Notes under the pieces: generated by a model
What the model was told of the DNA's origin: nothing
The model's input: only the letters and a program-made list of their open reading frames with translations
The model's database searches: none
DNA from: Porphyra umbilicalis
Lineage: Eukaryota > Rhodophyta > Bangiophyceae > Bangiales > Bangiaceae
Assembly: GCA_002049455.2 (NCBI GenBank)
Contig: KV919043.1
Location: 39,771-103,770 of the forward strand
Direction: 5' to 3'
DNA: 64,000 nucleotides
Translations under genes and position numbers: made by a program
Shown: piece after piece, positions 1 to 11,626 of the stretch
Layout: each line of letters starts with the position of its first letter
How positions within the stretch are numbered: the first letter of the stretch is position 1

Positions 1-1020
1 GCGACTGGTGCGCGACGCGGGCTGTGAGGCATCACGGCGGGTGGTCCGCGTCGTGGCCGCCGTCGCCGTCGGCTGCGGCCGCGGCGGCGGTGACGGGGTG
101 CCGCCGCCGGTGCCGCCGCCGGCGGCGGCAGCGCCCGTGGGAGCGCGCGACGCCGACGCGGCGGCGCCAAACGAGGCGGCGGCGGCGGCCGCAGCTGCCG
201 CAGTAGCGGCCGACAAGCCGGTGTGCGTGGCGGCGGTCGCGTATGGGGCGGGGGCCCGTGGCGACGGCACGAGCCGCGCAGCGGCGGCGGCGAGGGCACC
301 CGCGGCCGCCGCCTATGCCGCCACCGTCGACGGCCGCCACGGGGGCGGGGCGGGGGCCACCTCCCCCCCCCTTCCCCTGGCGCCACCACACGCGGCGGGG
401 CGGGCCGCCCCCCCCCCTCCCCCCTCCCCCCCCCCCCCACACCCCCCCCGCGCCGCCGCTGGCGCATCCCGCGCGTCGCCCAACGCGAGGAGCCCAGCCG
501 TAGCCTCCCCCTTCCGCCCGTGGCGCTCATAGCAGCGCCACAGCAGGCACGCGGCGGCGATTGCCGGCGCGGCCGTCCAGTCGGCGACCGCAACCGCCGC
601 GCCGGTGGCGAGGTGCGCCTTCAGCTCCGCCCGCGGGGTGTGGAGAACCTCCGCAACGGCCGCATCGACAATGGCGGGGGGGGGGGGGGGGGGGGGGGAC
701 CGGGAGGGGACGCCCCGCCGCCGCCGGCGAGCCACCCATCTGGGAATCCCGTAAAGATGCCGGCAGGTAGCCGCCGCCAACGGATTCAGCGATGGTGGCT
801 CCGCAGCCGCCAACTGTCGTGCCGCCACCGTCTGAAAAGGAGGGGGGGGGCACGGCCCGCTGCGGGCAACGGAAAGGAACGATTCGATAGCGGGGATGAA
901 AATGTGCCTGCCGACAGCGGAGGGGCCATGGAGAGATTGGCAAAGGCGCCGAGCCTAGCGCCCAAGAAAGTGCGCCTCATCTGCGACGCAGCTGCTCAGG
1001 GGATATGGGAATGTCAGTGA
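1..1020. other. GC-rich low-complexity block
   Basis: Dominated by GCG/GCC runs and C or G homopolymers (poly-C near 361-440, poly-G near 675-700). Overlapping open frames exist on both strands, as expected when GC-rich DNA lacks stop codons. No domain is recognised. Confidence 0.6.
313..980 (-). pseudogene. Possible minus-strand gene remnant, unrecognised
   Basis: On the minus strand an ATG at 980 opens a short basic N-terminus (begins MRRTFLGARLGAFANL) that could be an organelle-targeting presequence. After frame changes near a C/G homopolymer (843-851) and the long G run (676-699), a non-repetitive, alanine-rich helical stretch follows (contains AELKAHLATGAAVAVADWTA and CLLWRCYERHGRKG, about 500-650). 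The amino-acid composition is less repetitive than in neighbouring frames, which is the only argument for coding. I do not recognise a family, and the frame is broken at least once. It may be a chance ORF. Confidence 0.2.
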
Positions 1021-2289
1021 AGCACCTCCAGACGGCAACTTCCCGTGACTTGTGAATGAAAGGAAACGATGGTTGAAACCTGACATTGTCACACCCCTCT
1101 CGTTGATACCTGAAGGCCGACCACCTCAACCCAAAATATCAATCTTTAAACCTGACATCGTCACACATCGCATGGAAAGTTGCTCAGAAAGGCAAGGTGC
1201 CAGTCAAAAAAGAACGGCCACCTGCGCGACATGATGAAAAAGGATTAAATTCAGTGGCTCCGACCACGACATCCGATGCCTGAGACGCACGTCCAGATCA
1301 TTGGGGCCCACGCCGCCGTACCCACTTCAATCGCCGCACCGGGAGGTGGCAGCAGCCTCTGGCCATTGCAGCGCCCAGGAATGTCGCCGGCTCGTAACCC
1401 GCAATGACCGAACGAGCGAGGCGGTGGCATCATCCCTAAGGATAGATGCGACAAATTGGCGACAGACCTTTGTGACCATTCAGCATTACCAGGGCACGCG
1501 CTCCAGACCACTACGTGCTAGGACTTTTTCCTGTCGTTCGACATCTCAGTCGTATCTTTTCGTGTCGGCAGGCTGATCAGCCGCAGAAATGTCGCTTGCG
1601 GCCGCTCATGGCCCTGTTCCCCAACAAAGTCACCGCTGTAGGCGTCCTTAACGCCGGTAGCGGCGAGGAACTGTGCGAACGAAGGAAGTAGCGAACATGG
1701 GCCAGAGGGGGTCCCTGATATTCATCTGCTCTGAACAATGCCCTTGTTGCTCTGGCACCAGAGTGCCGAGAGGAACCATACCGTTCAAGACAACATGCGG
1801 TACAAACCAACTCGCACGGCCGCACCTGCAGTAGCCAGCGCGTCACGGCCAGCCGCCAACAGGGCATGTGTTGCTGTTCTATGACTTATTGGTGACATGA
1901 ACAACAAGGACGGCGAAAACAGCAGCGTCAGCCAATGAGCGCGACAAGTTTATGACAAGCAGCAACTAGATCTCGTGCCGATCTTGTCCTGTTCCCATGC
2001 GAGTCGGCCACAGTCTCAAAAATCAACGATATAGTTGTGCTGGATCGGAGGCGGCACATCATAGGCCATTGGCTTGGTGGGAATTGCACAGCATTCCCAC
2101 ACTGGAGGTCCGGGGTTCGAGAACACGCAATCACAAGCTGTAGAAGGGTTTATCCCATCTTCTCTCCACGGGTCTGGCGCTCAGGGTGTAGTAATAAGAG
2201 GACTTCCGGTCATATACTTCGGTAGTCTTGCGCTATGCAACGTATCTTTGGAAGTTCCGTTGATGCAGGAATATCATAAATGAGATATT
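1021..2289. other. Gene-free interval
   Basis: Base composition is balanced and all frames are short. The only structure seen is a 19-bp direct repeat, AAACCTGACATYGTCACAC, at 1076-1094 and 1148-1166. Nothing else is recognised. Confidence 0.5.
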
Positions 2290-2469
2290 CATGGGCGCAA
2301 GCGGGACGCTGTTTGCGGAGCAAGGTGCCACCCTTCTCGCGCTGCGCCTTCGCCGCCACCGCCGCCGCAGCCGCCATGACGACCGCGGCGGTGGAGCGGA
2401 CATAGGCGGCGTGGTGGCGACGGGGCAGGCCTGGCGGTGCCGTTGGCTGTATGACAATTGCTGCCACAC

Positions 2470-3085
2470 CTCGCTTTGGCACTACATCGAGCCGGCGGCG
2501 CGTGCCCCCGCGCCAGCTACGGCCGCCGAGTGGCCGGTGTCGGTGCTCGCGGTGACTACGGGGGGCTGAAAACTCTCGCGGACAGGACGGGCCGGGGGAC
2601 CGCTGCTGCATCCATCGCACACTGTCCCAGGCCGCACGCTCCGCGGTTTCGGCTGGCACGGCCGTCCAACGACGACGGCCTTGGAGCCTTGGCCGGAGGC
2701 GGCGAGGCAAGGCCTTTATTGATACAGGCCGCCCTGGTGCCGCCACCAGACAGTGGCGCGCGCCATGGCTCCGGCTGCGACCGCCGAGTGGCCAGCGTTG
2801 GTCCTGGCCGACCGCCGCCACCCCCACCCCACGCTGACCCAGGCCTCACGCTGCGCTTTCCCGGCTGGCACGGACGGCCAACGACGTCGGCATTGGCGTC
2901 GCGGCCGTTGGAGGTGAGGCAAGGCCCGTGTTATCATAGGCTGCCCTGGCGCCGCCCCCAGGAGCTGGCGCGCGCCAGGGCGTCGGCTGCGACCGCCGAG
3001 TGTCCGGCGTTGGTTCTGGCGGCGACCGCGGGGAGATGATAAGCCTCGCGGCGGGAGAGAGCGCGGGGACCGCCGCTATAACGTC
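2470..3085. repeat. Degenerate tandem repeats, about 210-260 bp
   Basis: A block containing GCGACCGCCGAGTG with a GGCGTTGGT-like tail recurs near 2517, 2776 and 2986, each time followed by a GGCTGGCACGG- or AACGACG-type segment. Copies are diverged and differ in length, so this is an old tandem array. No gene is recognised in 2290-3420. Confidence 0.45.
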
Positions 3086-3420
3086 CATGGATTTCTTCGT
3101 TCCTCACGCTGCGGGTTTCCAGTTGGAACTGCTGCCCAACGATGAAGGCTGCGACGCGTCGACCGGCGCCAGCCCGTCAGCGTTGTGGCGGGGCAGCAGC
3201 CGGCAGGATGCTTTGCGGTGGCATGGATGGGGTCGTTGTCCGGGAGGGGTAGTATTATTCGTCTCTGGGTACAGGGGGCGCCCACCCAGGCGGTGGCGCA
3301 CGCCACTTTTCTGGCTGTGGCCGCCTCGTGGCCGTCGGCGCTGGCGGAGACGGCGGCGGCGGGACGTCGCCGCTGGTTGGCAACAGAGCGGCACGTCACG
3401 ATGATGCCAGAGCGGTTCTA

Positions 3421-4307
3421 GCGTTGACTTGAAGGGGGTAGTGGGGTGACTGTGTAGGAGGCGGGGGATGGCTGCAGGTCGGAGAGTGCGGGAGGTGTGC
3501 GGCGGTGGACGACTTGCTCCTGGAGCTGAATGAGCAGAGTTGGGGACAGGAGAATACCACGCATGGCCGGCCTCCTCTTTTAGGCCGTCCGCCGACCACA
3601 CATATACCTTCGTCGTGTCCCGGGTGGGTCGCGTGCGTCTGTTACTGCACCTCTGCCGCAACATTGTCGTGTCGCACGCGGCGACGACGGTGAAGGGGCG
3701 ACGGCGGAAAATAAAACCTGGCAGGTGTTGCGGAGTAGGTGACGCAGACGGTGTGGTCAGGTGGTGTGTGGCAGCGGAGGTGCGGGAAAGAGGTCTCCGC
3801 AGGGTTGGCTGCCTTTTATCGGTGCGAAAACAGACACCGCGGAGCCACGTTCTTTTATTTTTTGACGAACTCTTTTCACGCCACAGCGCCTGCCGCAGGG
3901 ACACAGTTGTGTGTCGACAAGTGTTTTGGGGGTGGCGAGGTGGAAAATGGACTGTGGAGCGGGTGGTGCATTCGTGGACGAGAAACGTGATACGAAATCG
4001 GAAAATTGGTACACCGATCGGGAAACGGTATCCAGAATCGTAACGTTAGTCTTGTTTGGTAACAGCTGCGTGTTACTGTCACATATTGATGATATGACCA
4101 TCGCACGATCGATCGCACGGATCGAATATGATACGCGATCGTTGAATTGCTTCTCCGGTGTCGGCATTTACCCCCCATTCATGCCTGTCCAGGCGTGGAT
4201 TGCACCAGTCATATCTGGAATGGACGGCCAAACAGGAGGGCTGACACACGGGGTCTGCGTGTGCGGAGGAAGAGGCTACTGTACAGTCATTGCTCACTTG
4301 TATAAGG
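3421..4307. other. Gene-free interval left of the inverted repeat
   Basis: No recognisable coding sequence. Several GATCGATCG-type short palindromes lie near 4100-4140. The interval ends where homology to the right arm of the inverted repeat begins. Confidence 0.45.
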
Positions 4308-4614
4308 GGGTGGCGCACTTTGTAGCCCTCGTAATAATTTACAGAAGATTGGGCAACCTAGTCTGAATCCATCACCATCAGAGGGCGGCAGCACGCTCGA
4401 TCGTGGACTTGGGTTTCGATTTCTCAGATCACGCATCCATGGACAAGGAAATGCTTCTGGGCCGGTTCTGAAGGGGTCCTGGCGGCGGTACATCGCCAAT
4501 GTCAAGCCTACTTGACAACAGAGATTACTCGATCGCGGATCATCTCCGGATGATCGCGTCAACTGCGCTGCAAGTGCGGTGAGGCCCACGCGAGGGCGAT
4601 CGAGTTGCGCTCAG

Positions 4615-4652
4615 TTATATAATGGGTATTATATAAGCGGGACGTATATAAG
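4615..4652 (+). promoter_or_regulatory. TATA-rich candidate core promoter
   Basis: Three TATA-like blocks (TTATATAATG, TTATATAAGC, GTATATAAGT) lie within about 40 bp in otherwise GC-rich DNA, roughly 430-470 bp before the ATG of the coiled-coil ORF. The same cluster is in the right arm at 17570-17608. Promoter function is inferred from motif and position only. Confidence 0.35.
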
Positions 4653-5080
4653 TGCGCAATGACTGTAGTGTGGTACCTCTTTGAGACCATACCGATCCGG
4701 TCATTCTTTGGCGACGCGCCAAATTCGTCCATTCCATGCGTGTTTCGCATCGCGGATAAGCCAAATGTCCTCCTCCCCCACTTCAGCGCTGCTGCTCCTG
4801 TTTCCTCCACGTGCGGTGCTGTGACCGCTCTGCTCCTTCCTCTCCCTACGCCTCTCTCCCTCTGGTACCATTCCACCTACGTCACTTGCTTGTGGCTTTG
4901 CTGTCGTGCTCGCCTACCGCCCTCGACCGACACCCTGGTGACCCGGCCACCCTGCGTTGCCTGCCCGCGCCCCGCCGGCGCCGCTTTTTGTGCATTGGTA
5001 CATTTGAGCGGGTTTGGCCCCGCTGGGGGACTGCCTCTCGACCTGTGCCCGCTCCGCACGTGCTTCAAGAAGCAGACCAT

Positions 5081-5917
5081 ATGGGCCCCGCGGCCAACAA
5101 CGCGCTCTACCTCACGACTGTTCCGGCCTTGCCGGCTGTTGCCGATGTCCACACCCGGGAGCTACTCGTCGCCGTCCAGGCGCCCGCGGTCGCTCAAGGG
5201 CAACTGGTTGAGGCAGAGCACCTTATTGCCGCCCAAGATGAGGAACGCTCCCGCAAGTGGTTCCGGCGGGAGCTCGGTACCGTGACGGAAGCTGAGGATG
5301 CTGCCGCTGCTAAGCGCACCGCCATCATTGCGCACCACGTCGGCCTGGCTTCGACCCTTGGCCACGGTGGGCACGGGGGGGGGGGCAACGGCGCACCCGC
5401 ATGGATGGCCGACGTCATCCAGAATTTGGCGCAGGTGCAGGCGGGCGTGGCGCAAGTGCAGGCGGGCGTGGCGCAGGTGGAGGCGCGCGTGGCGCAGGTG
5501 GAGGCGGTCGTGGAGGCGCGCGCGGCGCAGCTGCAGGCGGTCGTGGAGGCGCGCGCGGCGCAGCTGCAGGCGGGCCAACGTAGATTGCTGTATCGTCAGG
5601 ACAACGCCTGCCGCGCGCGCTTCAATCAGAGCAGGCTCTCTTCAGCGAGTAGTGACGACCTGCCGCTGCGCCCATTTGTGAAGGAGCTGCCGGGGCATGG
5701 ACAGATGCTGGATGATTTCCAAGGTGTCGTACCGGATGTCGCTGTTGGGGACCAACTGCCTCATCCCTTTCCCACGACCAAGAGGCAGGCATTGAGCCTC
5801 AACAACCCTGATATTGCCGTCATATGCGCATGGATGCACGAGCTGCACGGTCTCGAAGGGCTCACGCTGCGCGAGCGTCGTGCCCGTATGGTTGATGTGC
5901 TCCAGTTCTGGCGGTAA
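5081..5917 (+). CDS. Coiled-coil protein of unknown function (left copy)
   Basis: A 278-codon ORF. The frame is open further upstream, but 5081 is the first in-frame ATG. Residues about 110-165 form a run of heptads built on AQVQAGV/AQVEARV followed by EARAAQLQAVV units, a clear coiled coil; the C-terminal 110 residues are non-repetitive and end in LRERRARMVDVLQFWR. No signal peptide or membrane segment is seen. An essentially identical copy sits in the right arm (16305-17141). I do not recognise the family; the architecture would fit an oligomerising scaffold or a transposon-associated protein, but nothing in the sequence decides this. It lies 390 bp upstream of the TRAPPC10 fragment in the same orientation. 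Confidence 0.55.
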   Translation: MGPAANNALYLTTVPALPAVADVHTRELLVAVQAPAVAQGQLVEAEHLIAAQDEERSRKWFRRELGTVTEAEDAAAAKRTAIIAHHVGLASTLGHGGHGGGGNGAPAWMADVIQNLAQVQAGVAQVQAGVAQVEARVAQVEAVVEARAAQLQAVVEARAAQLQAGQRRLLYRQDNACRARFNQSRLSSASSDDLPLRPFVKELPGHGQMLDDFQGVVPDVAVGDQLPHPFPTTKRQALSLNNPDIAVICAWMHELHGLEGLTLRERRARMVDVLQFWR

Positions 5918-6306
5918 GGTGGAGGGGCAGCGTGTAGGTCTCGTTTTTCTTCTTTTTGAATGGTGTACAGCACGTGTGCTATTGTTTTCTATGCATCCAT
6001 CGTCCTCGACACCGCCGACGGGGCCACCTAACGTGGCCGCCTCGACGTCGGCCCCCTCGTGCACCCCCGCCCTCGCCGCGGCCTCCGTCGCCGCCGCCAT
6101 CGTTGGCGACACCTAGACCTCCGCCGCCAATACGGCTTCACTGCCGCCCGTTCCCTCCACCCGCCCCCAACGCGGTCGCCGCCGCCCGTTCCCACTCCTC
6201 CCCCACCGCAAGCGCCGCTTATGTGCCCCAACATGCGCTGCGACGTACCACGGGGATGGTCGACCCCCCGCGTCGGCCGCCCACGCGACCACCCTCCCCC
6301 CCGGCC

Positions 6307-8448
6307 GCCCTCAAGGCGCAGCGCAAGGCGCTGGAGCGGCTGCGCGTCGAGGTGAATGGCGTCCGGGGGGGGCTGCGCGGGAGCGGGTGCTGCGGCTGCC
6401 GCTGGGGGGGTGGACGAGCCGCCCGCGGCGTCCCCGGGGGGGGAATCCGCCGCCAGTGGCGGGGCGGTGGGTGGCGGCAGGCCCGCCGGTGTCGGGGCGC
6501 CGTCGCCGTCGCCGGACGACGCGGCGGCCGGAACGGTGACGTTCGGGTATGGGGAGCTCCTCGGCCGCCTCCGCGAGTGCGTGTCAGAGGCTGCTGAGGC
6601 CCGGCTGGTCGACTACGAGACGGAGGTGTCTCGCGCCGCCGCCGCCCGCGGGCTGTCCGGCTGGTCCTACACAGCCTTTTTCGCCACCGTCGAGGCCCTG
6701 GCGTTTGTGTACGGGCAGCAGGCGCGGCCTGACTTGGCCCTCCGGCGGTAAGAAGAACTCGCCACCCTCGCCGCGGAGCGGGACAAGCGGGGCACCCTAG
6801 GTCTTGGCGGCCGCGACGCGGGCGACGACGCCGCCCACGGGGTGGTGGACCCGCTGGCCAAGGGCGGCCGCGCCCGGCTGGTCGCCGGCCGCATTGCCGA
6901 GCTGGACTTCCGCACCTACACATTCGCGCGGCAGACGACCCTGCTGCTGGCCGAGCGCAAGTACGCCGAGGTGGCCGAGCGGGGGCTCAAATTCATCACC
7001 ACCGTCAGCCGGCGGGCGTCACAAGAGATTGCGGGGGGGTGCTGGAGCGGGGGACGGCCGAGGGGGGGCGGCTGGGGTTCTACAGCGATTCCTCGCCCTT
7101 TGCCTTTGGAGGGAGGGAGGGAGGGGGCAGCAACGGCGGCGGCGGCAGAGGTGATGGTGGTGGAGGTGGAGGAGGTGGTGGTGGTGGGGGCGGCGACGGC
7201 GGCGGGGGCGGCGGCGGCGGCGGCGGCAGGGGGGATGATTTTTAAGGTGGGGGTGGCGGCGGCGGCGGCAATGGCCCTGTTGTCGTTGGTGGGAGCGGCG
7301 CTGACAATGGCGCGCTGGCGTCGCACCACAGCGATGACAGTGGCGGTAGCGGTGGTAGCGGTGGCAGCAACGACGGTATCATCTACCCCAAGTCGGCCAG
7401 TGACGACGAGGGACCGGGCGGGGTGGGCAGTACGGCTGCGGAATGGGAACCTCGTCGAGGACGAGCGCCTGCTGTCGACCCAGTGCTCCCGCTTCTTTGC
7501 CGACCACGATTGGGATCAGCTGCACCAGCGGCGGCGGGTGGAGCTAGGGAGCGCGAGAAGGCGCTCCACCGGGTGCAAGAGTGCCTCGTGTCGTGCCTAG
7601 CCATGTCATGATGAACCGCCGCTCGTGGAGGCTGGTCACGGACGGCGACCGCGCGCCGGCCAGCAGCGAGGGGGTGGCCGCCGGCGGGGGGGGGGGGGGG
7701 CGCCGCTTTCCCCGTGCGAGCGGCGGGGCCGGCGGAGGCGGCGGCGGCGCTGCCGCGGCTGCCGCCGCTGCCGCCGCTGCCGCCGCTGCCGCGGCTGCCG
7801 CCGGCGCCACCGGCGCCGCCGGCGCCGTGTCTGCACCCGGGGGCGGCCTCGCCTTGGACGGCCCCGCTGGCGGCAGCGCCGACAGTGTCGGCAGCGTCGA
7901 TGGCGACGGCGGGGCGGCGGCGGCCGGCGCGTCCACGGCGGCCGGCGGGGCCCTGCTGGCCACCAGCATGGAGGTGGCCAAGGCAGCCGACGCGGGCGAG
8001 GCGCTCCCCCGCCTGGCCGAGTCAGACGACGAGGACCCCGCCACGGCGGCGGTGGACGTGCCCACCGACACCTGCAACGCCGCCCGCTGGGCGGCCGGCG
8101 CGGCAGCGGCGGCGGCGCAGCTGCCGCGGGTGACAATGTACCGGCTGGAAAAGCTATTTTGGGTGGCCGTCGCTCGCGGGTCACCCGTGTGGCTCGAAGG
8201 CGACGCCGCCGAGGCGACGGTGCTCGTCGAGAGCGACATCCCGACGGTCATCCACCTCTACTTGGTGATGCTAGAGCTCCGCGCATCCCCCGAGCTCCGC
8301 GCCGCCGGCGGCTCTGCTGCCGCGTCGCCACAGACGACCGACGGGGGGGTGCGGGCGCGTCGAGCGAGGCGATTGTGTCGGCCGTGGCGCGGGCGTGGGC
8401 GGCCGACCGCTCCGCGGGCGGCGGCGGCGACGCGGCCGCCGCCGTCGC
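6307..8448 (+). pseudogene. TRAPPC10/Trs130-like gene, left copy, truncated at both ends
   Basis: Pieces of the TRAPPII-specific subunit TRAPPC10 (Trs130; a large subunit of the Golgi Rab exchange complex) are recognisable in order: ALKAQRKALERLRVEV (6307), YGELLGRLRECVSEAAEARL through LSGWSYTAFFATVEALAFVY (6546-6720), EELATLAAERDKRG (6752), DFRTYTFARQTTLLLAERKY (6904-6965, counterpart of the plant FRQYLFACQ region), FFADHDWDQLHQRR (7495) and EATVLVESDIPTVIHLYLV (8210). A TAA at 6749-6751 sits where the family has Y in YDEL/YEEL. The frame changes repeatedly at G homopolymers. About 150 N-terminal residues expected from the family are missing, and the copy is cut at 8448 where the inverted repeat ends. 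It is probably a pseudogene. Confidence 0.7.
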
Positions 8449-10340
8449 ATCCCTGTAGACGTCGGATAGGGCACTCGTTGCCTGATGGCGCGGATCGATA
8501 CTATGGAGAAGAGTGGAACTGCAAATATTGCAACCTCCACTTTCACAGTAGCCCCCCTGGATTGTGCGTGTTTTGAGCTCAAACTGCGAGAATTGAGCTT
8601 CGGATGCCTCAGACAAGGTATATTTCCTGGATCTGGGAGAACTTGAGCAGCCTTGAAGGACTTGGCATACAATGTCGACCACAGCAGGCTCGTGACAGCC
8701 GGCCTAGCGAGCGGCTCCTCGCTGTAGTCGGCCAGTCACTGGCTGCCCCATGTGCATGTGGTAGACAGTGGCCGGCAGGAGGGCGCCGCGGGCGCCGCTT
8801 TCCGGCTTGCACCGTCTTTGGTGCGACTGCTGCCCCGCCAAGGCGGAAGCGGCAACACTCGGCGGCGACGCCACGTACGGCGGCGGCGCGCGCAATGGCA
8901 AGTGACGCCCCGCCCCGCGGCCGACGGGCGTCGCCACCGCCGGCGCCATGTCGCCGCCGCCCGTCATGCTCTTTACGGGCGGCCGCCGCGCGCGGTACCC
9001 GTGGCGGATGCAGCCGTCGGCATGGAGCAGAGGGGCGGCGGCATTGCGCGTGACCTCACGGTGGGTGTGGCAGGGGACATGGTGCGGTGTTGTGTCGGGG
9101 ACCTGGATGTTGCGAGCCGCACGGTGACGACAAAGGCGCTGGTGGCGGCAGTCCGCGGCGACGCCTGTTACGCCAGTGGCGGGCGCCACGGGTGCTGGAG
9201 GCCACCTCCGACAATGACCAGAGGGGCAGCGGCGTCGCGCGCGCTATCGTTGTTGGTGGGGGGCGTGTATCGTGCGGGAAGGCCTTAGGAACGGTGACGC
9301 GACGCGCGGAGTGATGGCGGCTAAGGTGGGGGCGGCGGCGTTCAGCAGCGACGCTGGTTACGGCCGCGGCGCGTACAACGGCAAGAGCCGTGCGGCCCGT
9401 TGGCCGGTGGTAGTCGCCGCTGTCACCGTCTCGCCGCCGCAACCATTACCGCTGTAGACGGGCGGCCGCCTCGAGCGGCGCCGGTGGCGGGCGCCGCCGA
9501 CGTTGTGGAAATAGCTGGCGGCGGCGGCGCTTGCGCGGTGGCGGTCCTCAGGGGCGAGGACGTTGTGCAGAGGTTGGGGTACCAGGACACCGCGCGCGGC
9601 CCGCAGACGGGCAGTGCAGGGGCGGCAGCAATCAGTGGTGTTGCTGGTCGTACCGCTGCCACTCCCCACACCGTGGACGGTTGGCCGCCGCTCTCCCGCT
9701 CTGTTGGAAGGAGCTGCCGCCGTTGTCTCGCACTACAGAGACATGCAGCCTCCGGAGGCGGCGCTGGTGGCAGACGCGGATGCCTTCAATCTGAAGACGA
9801 GCGGCTGCGGGGCCTGCGCGGTCTTGATGCGGCAGGGGTGGAAAGGGGTGCGGGGGGACGGGGGGCGGACCGGGACGCGGCGCCCGGGGTCGTGGCGGGA
9901 CGTCGTGGGTGGAGACAGTCGGTAGCGACGCCAGATGCGCCCGCGGCAGCGGGCGCGCCACCGCGCGGTTTGCGGCGGTCTCGACCACCGCTGATACGCC
10001 ACCTTGCACGACACCGAAGGCGAGCGCGTGCTGTTGGCAGCGCAGGTGACGGGCGCTGCCGACATCAGGGCGAGGACGGGGGGCGGCCGCGCGTTCCCGA
10101 CGCGTGTGCGTGGGGGGAGGGGGGGAAAGTGAAGTCATTGAATTCTGGAGAGTGCTTGCTTCGGGTTGTGCAAGCTGGAGAGAGAAATACCAGCCGCCAA
10201 ACGGAGCTCCCTACGGGGCAGTCGCGCCTGGGGGATCGTTTGCCCTCTCTCAGAGAATCCCCCGCAAGTCTCCCCGTACAGCGGCGCCCTCACCACTCTT
10301 ATGCCCTGGACGGGAGAGCAGGCGCATGTAGTTGCTAGGG
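8449..10340. other. Inverted-repeat spacer, left half: GC-rich, no recognised gene
   Basis: Unrelated to the TRAPPC10 sequence it adjoins. From about 8740 to 10100 it is a mosaic of GGCGGC/GACGTTGTG-type segments with long overlapping open frames on both strands and no recognisable domain. I treat the frames as compositional artefacts. Confidence 0.45.
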
Positions 10341-10384
10341 AATAAAAAGCCTGGAAAGAGTGTCAGACAGTCCGTCTGAGCTGC

Positions 10385-10610
10385 CCGCACAGCGGTCGTC
10401 CGGGAACGGTCGTTTGGCCACTTTCGGAGCGTCCCCCCCCAGGGTGTCCTCAAAAGCGCCTGGAGCCCCTTTCGATGATGGGTGATGGAAAAAGCGTACA
10501 CATGGTCGCTGGGACTTGCGGAAGCTAACAACGGCAACAAAGAGCCTAAGAGAGCACCCCGCACAGCGGTCGCCCGGGGGGGGTCGTTTGGCCACTTTCG
10601 AAGAACCCCC
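10385..10610. repeat. Direct repeat pair, about 45 bp, 172 bp apart
   Basis: A segment beginning CCGCACAGCGGTCG and including GGTCGTTTGGCCACTTTCG occurs near 10386 and again near 10558, each followed by a C homopolymer. Function is unknown. Confidence 0.5.
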
Positions 10611-10963
10611 CCCCGGGGTTCCGCGGCCGCGCGGCGCGGGAGCCCCCCCCCCGGCCGCCTGTCACGGCAGGCAGCCGCGCGCGGCGGCCGCAGCGGCGGC
10701 CAGCTGGCGGCGTGTCACGGCGCGGGCGGCGCCTAGGGGGAGACAACAGTTGGAGCGGGCAAAGAAAAAAACACGCCGCGCCGCCCGCTCGCGCTTGCGC
10801 ACCGGCGCGCGGGCGGGGCACGCCGCCGACGCGGCGAGCGAGGGCAACAACGTGCTGTGTGGCCCCCTCCTTCTCCTTCCTGCCAACCCTTACCCCCCCC
10901 CCCCACTGAATCCCCTACCCACCCTGCCCTCACCTCCCCTCCCCCCCCCCCCCCCCCCCCCTC

Positions 10964-11582
10964 TCAGGGCTCAAAGAGGGAGTCAGACGTGAAGACTGCC
11001 GGCAGCGGCGTCAGCGTGTCCGGCAGCAGCCGCCGCCCCGCGAGCGTCGCCGCCAACGACGATAGCGCCGGCGGCAGCACCCCACGCACCGCCACCACCT
11101 CCCCCGCGGGAGGACCGTGACGGCGGCGGCGGCGTGCGCCACCTCCACCCACCCCGCCGGCACGACGCGGCCGGCCACGTCCAGCAGCCGCAGGCGGGGG
11201 AGGCGCAGCCGCCCGGCGGACCGGGGGAGCGCCGCCACCGCCACCACCGCGGGCGCGTGGTCGACAACGACGAGCGTGCCGCGGGTGCGGCCGACGAGGA
11301 GCCAGTCGGCGCCGTCGGCAGTGCCGCCGCCACCGCAGCCGCCGCTGCCGCCGGCGGGGAGGACGTTGTAGTGGAGGAGCTCGGGGCCGCCGGCGCCGGG
11401 CAGCCCATACGGCGTGACGGGGAGGTTGGACACGCGGTAGCGGAGGATGACGGGCACGCCCGCCATGGCCACTGGGCCGGGGATGGAGGCGGCGGTGGGC
11501 CATCGGGGGGGGGCGGGGGGGGGGGGGAACCCCGCCGCCCCCGCCAGCCTTGCCGCCGCTGCCGCCGGCAGGGGCGGCCGCG

Positions 11583-11626
<44 letters not shown>

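Larger units (their letters stand above)
4308..8448 (+). repeat. Large inverted repeat, left arm
   Basis: This arm is the reverse complement of 13776-17913 over its whole length (about 4.14 kb). Homology begins at GGGTGGCGCACTTT (4308) and stops at GCCGCCGCCGTCGC (8448); outer and inner flanks are unrelated. By eye the arms differ by scattered substitutions and by homopolymer lengths, for example 8 versus 9 G at 6364 and 7 versus 8 G near 6404. The arm holds the coiled-coil ORF and a truncated TRAPPC10 copy. Confidence 0.9.

Noticed and set aside
6745-6755. GGTAAGA at the TRAPPC10 stop as a 5' splice site
   Set aside because: Conserved residues continue in the same frame directly after TAA, leaving no room for an intron.
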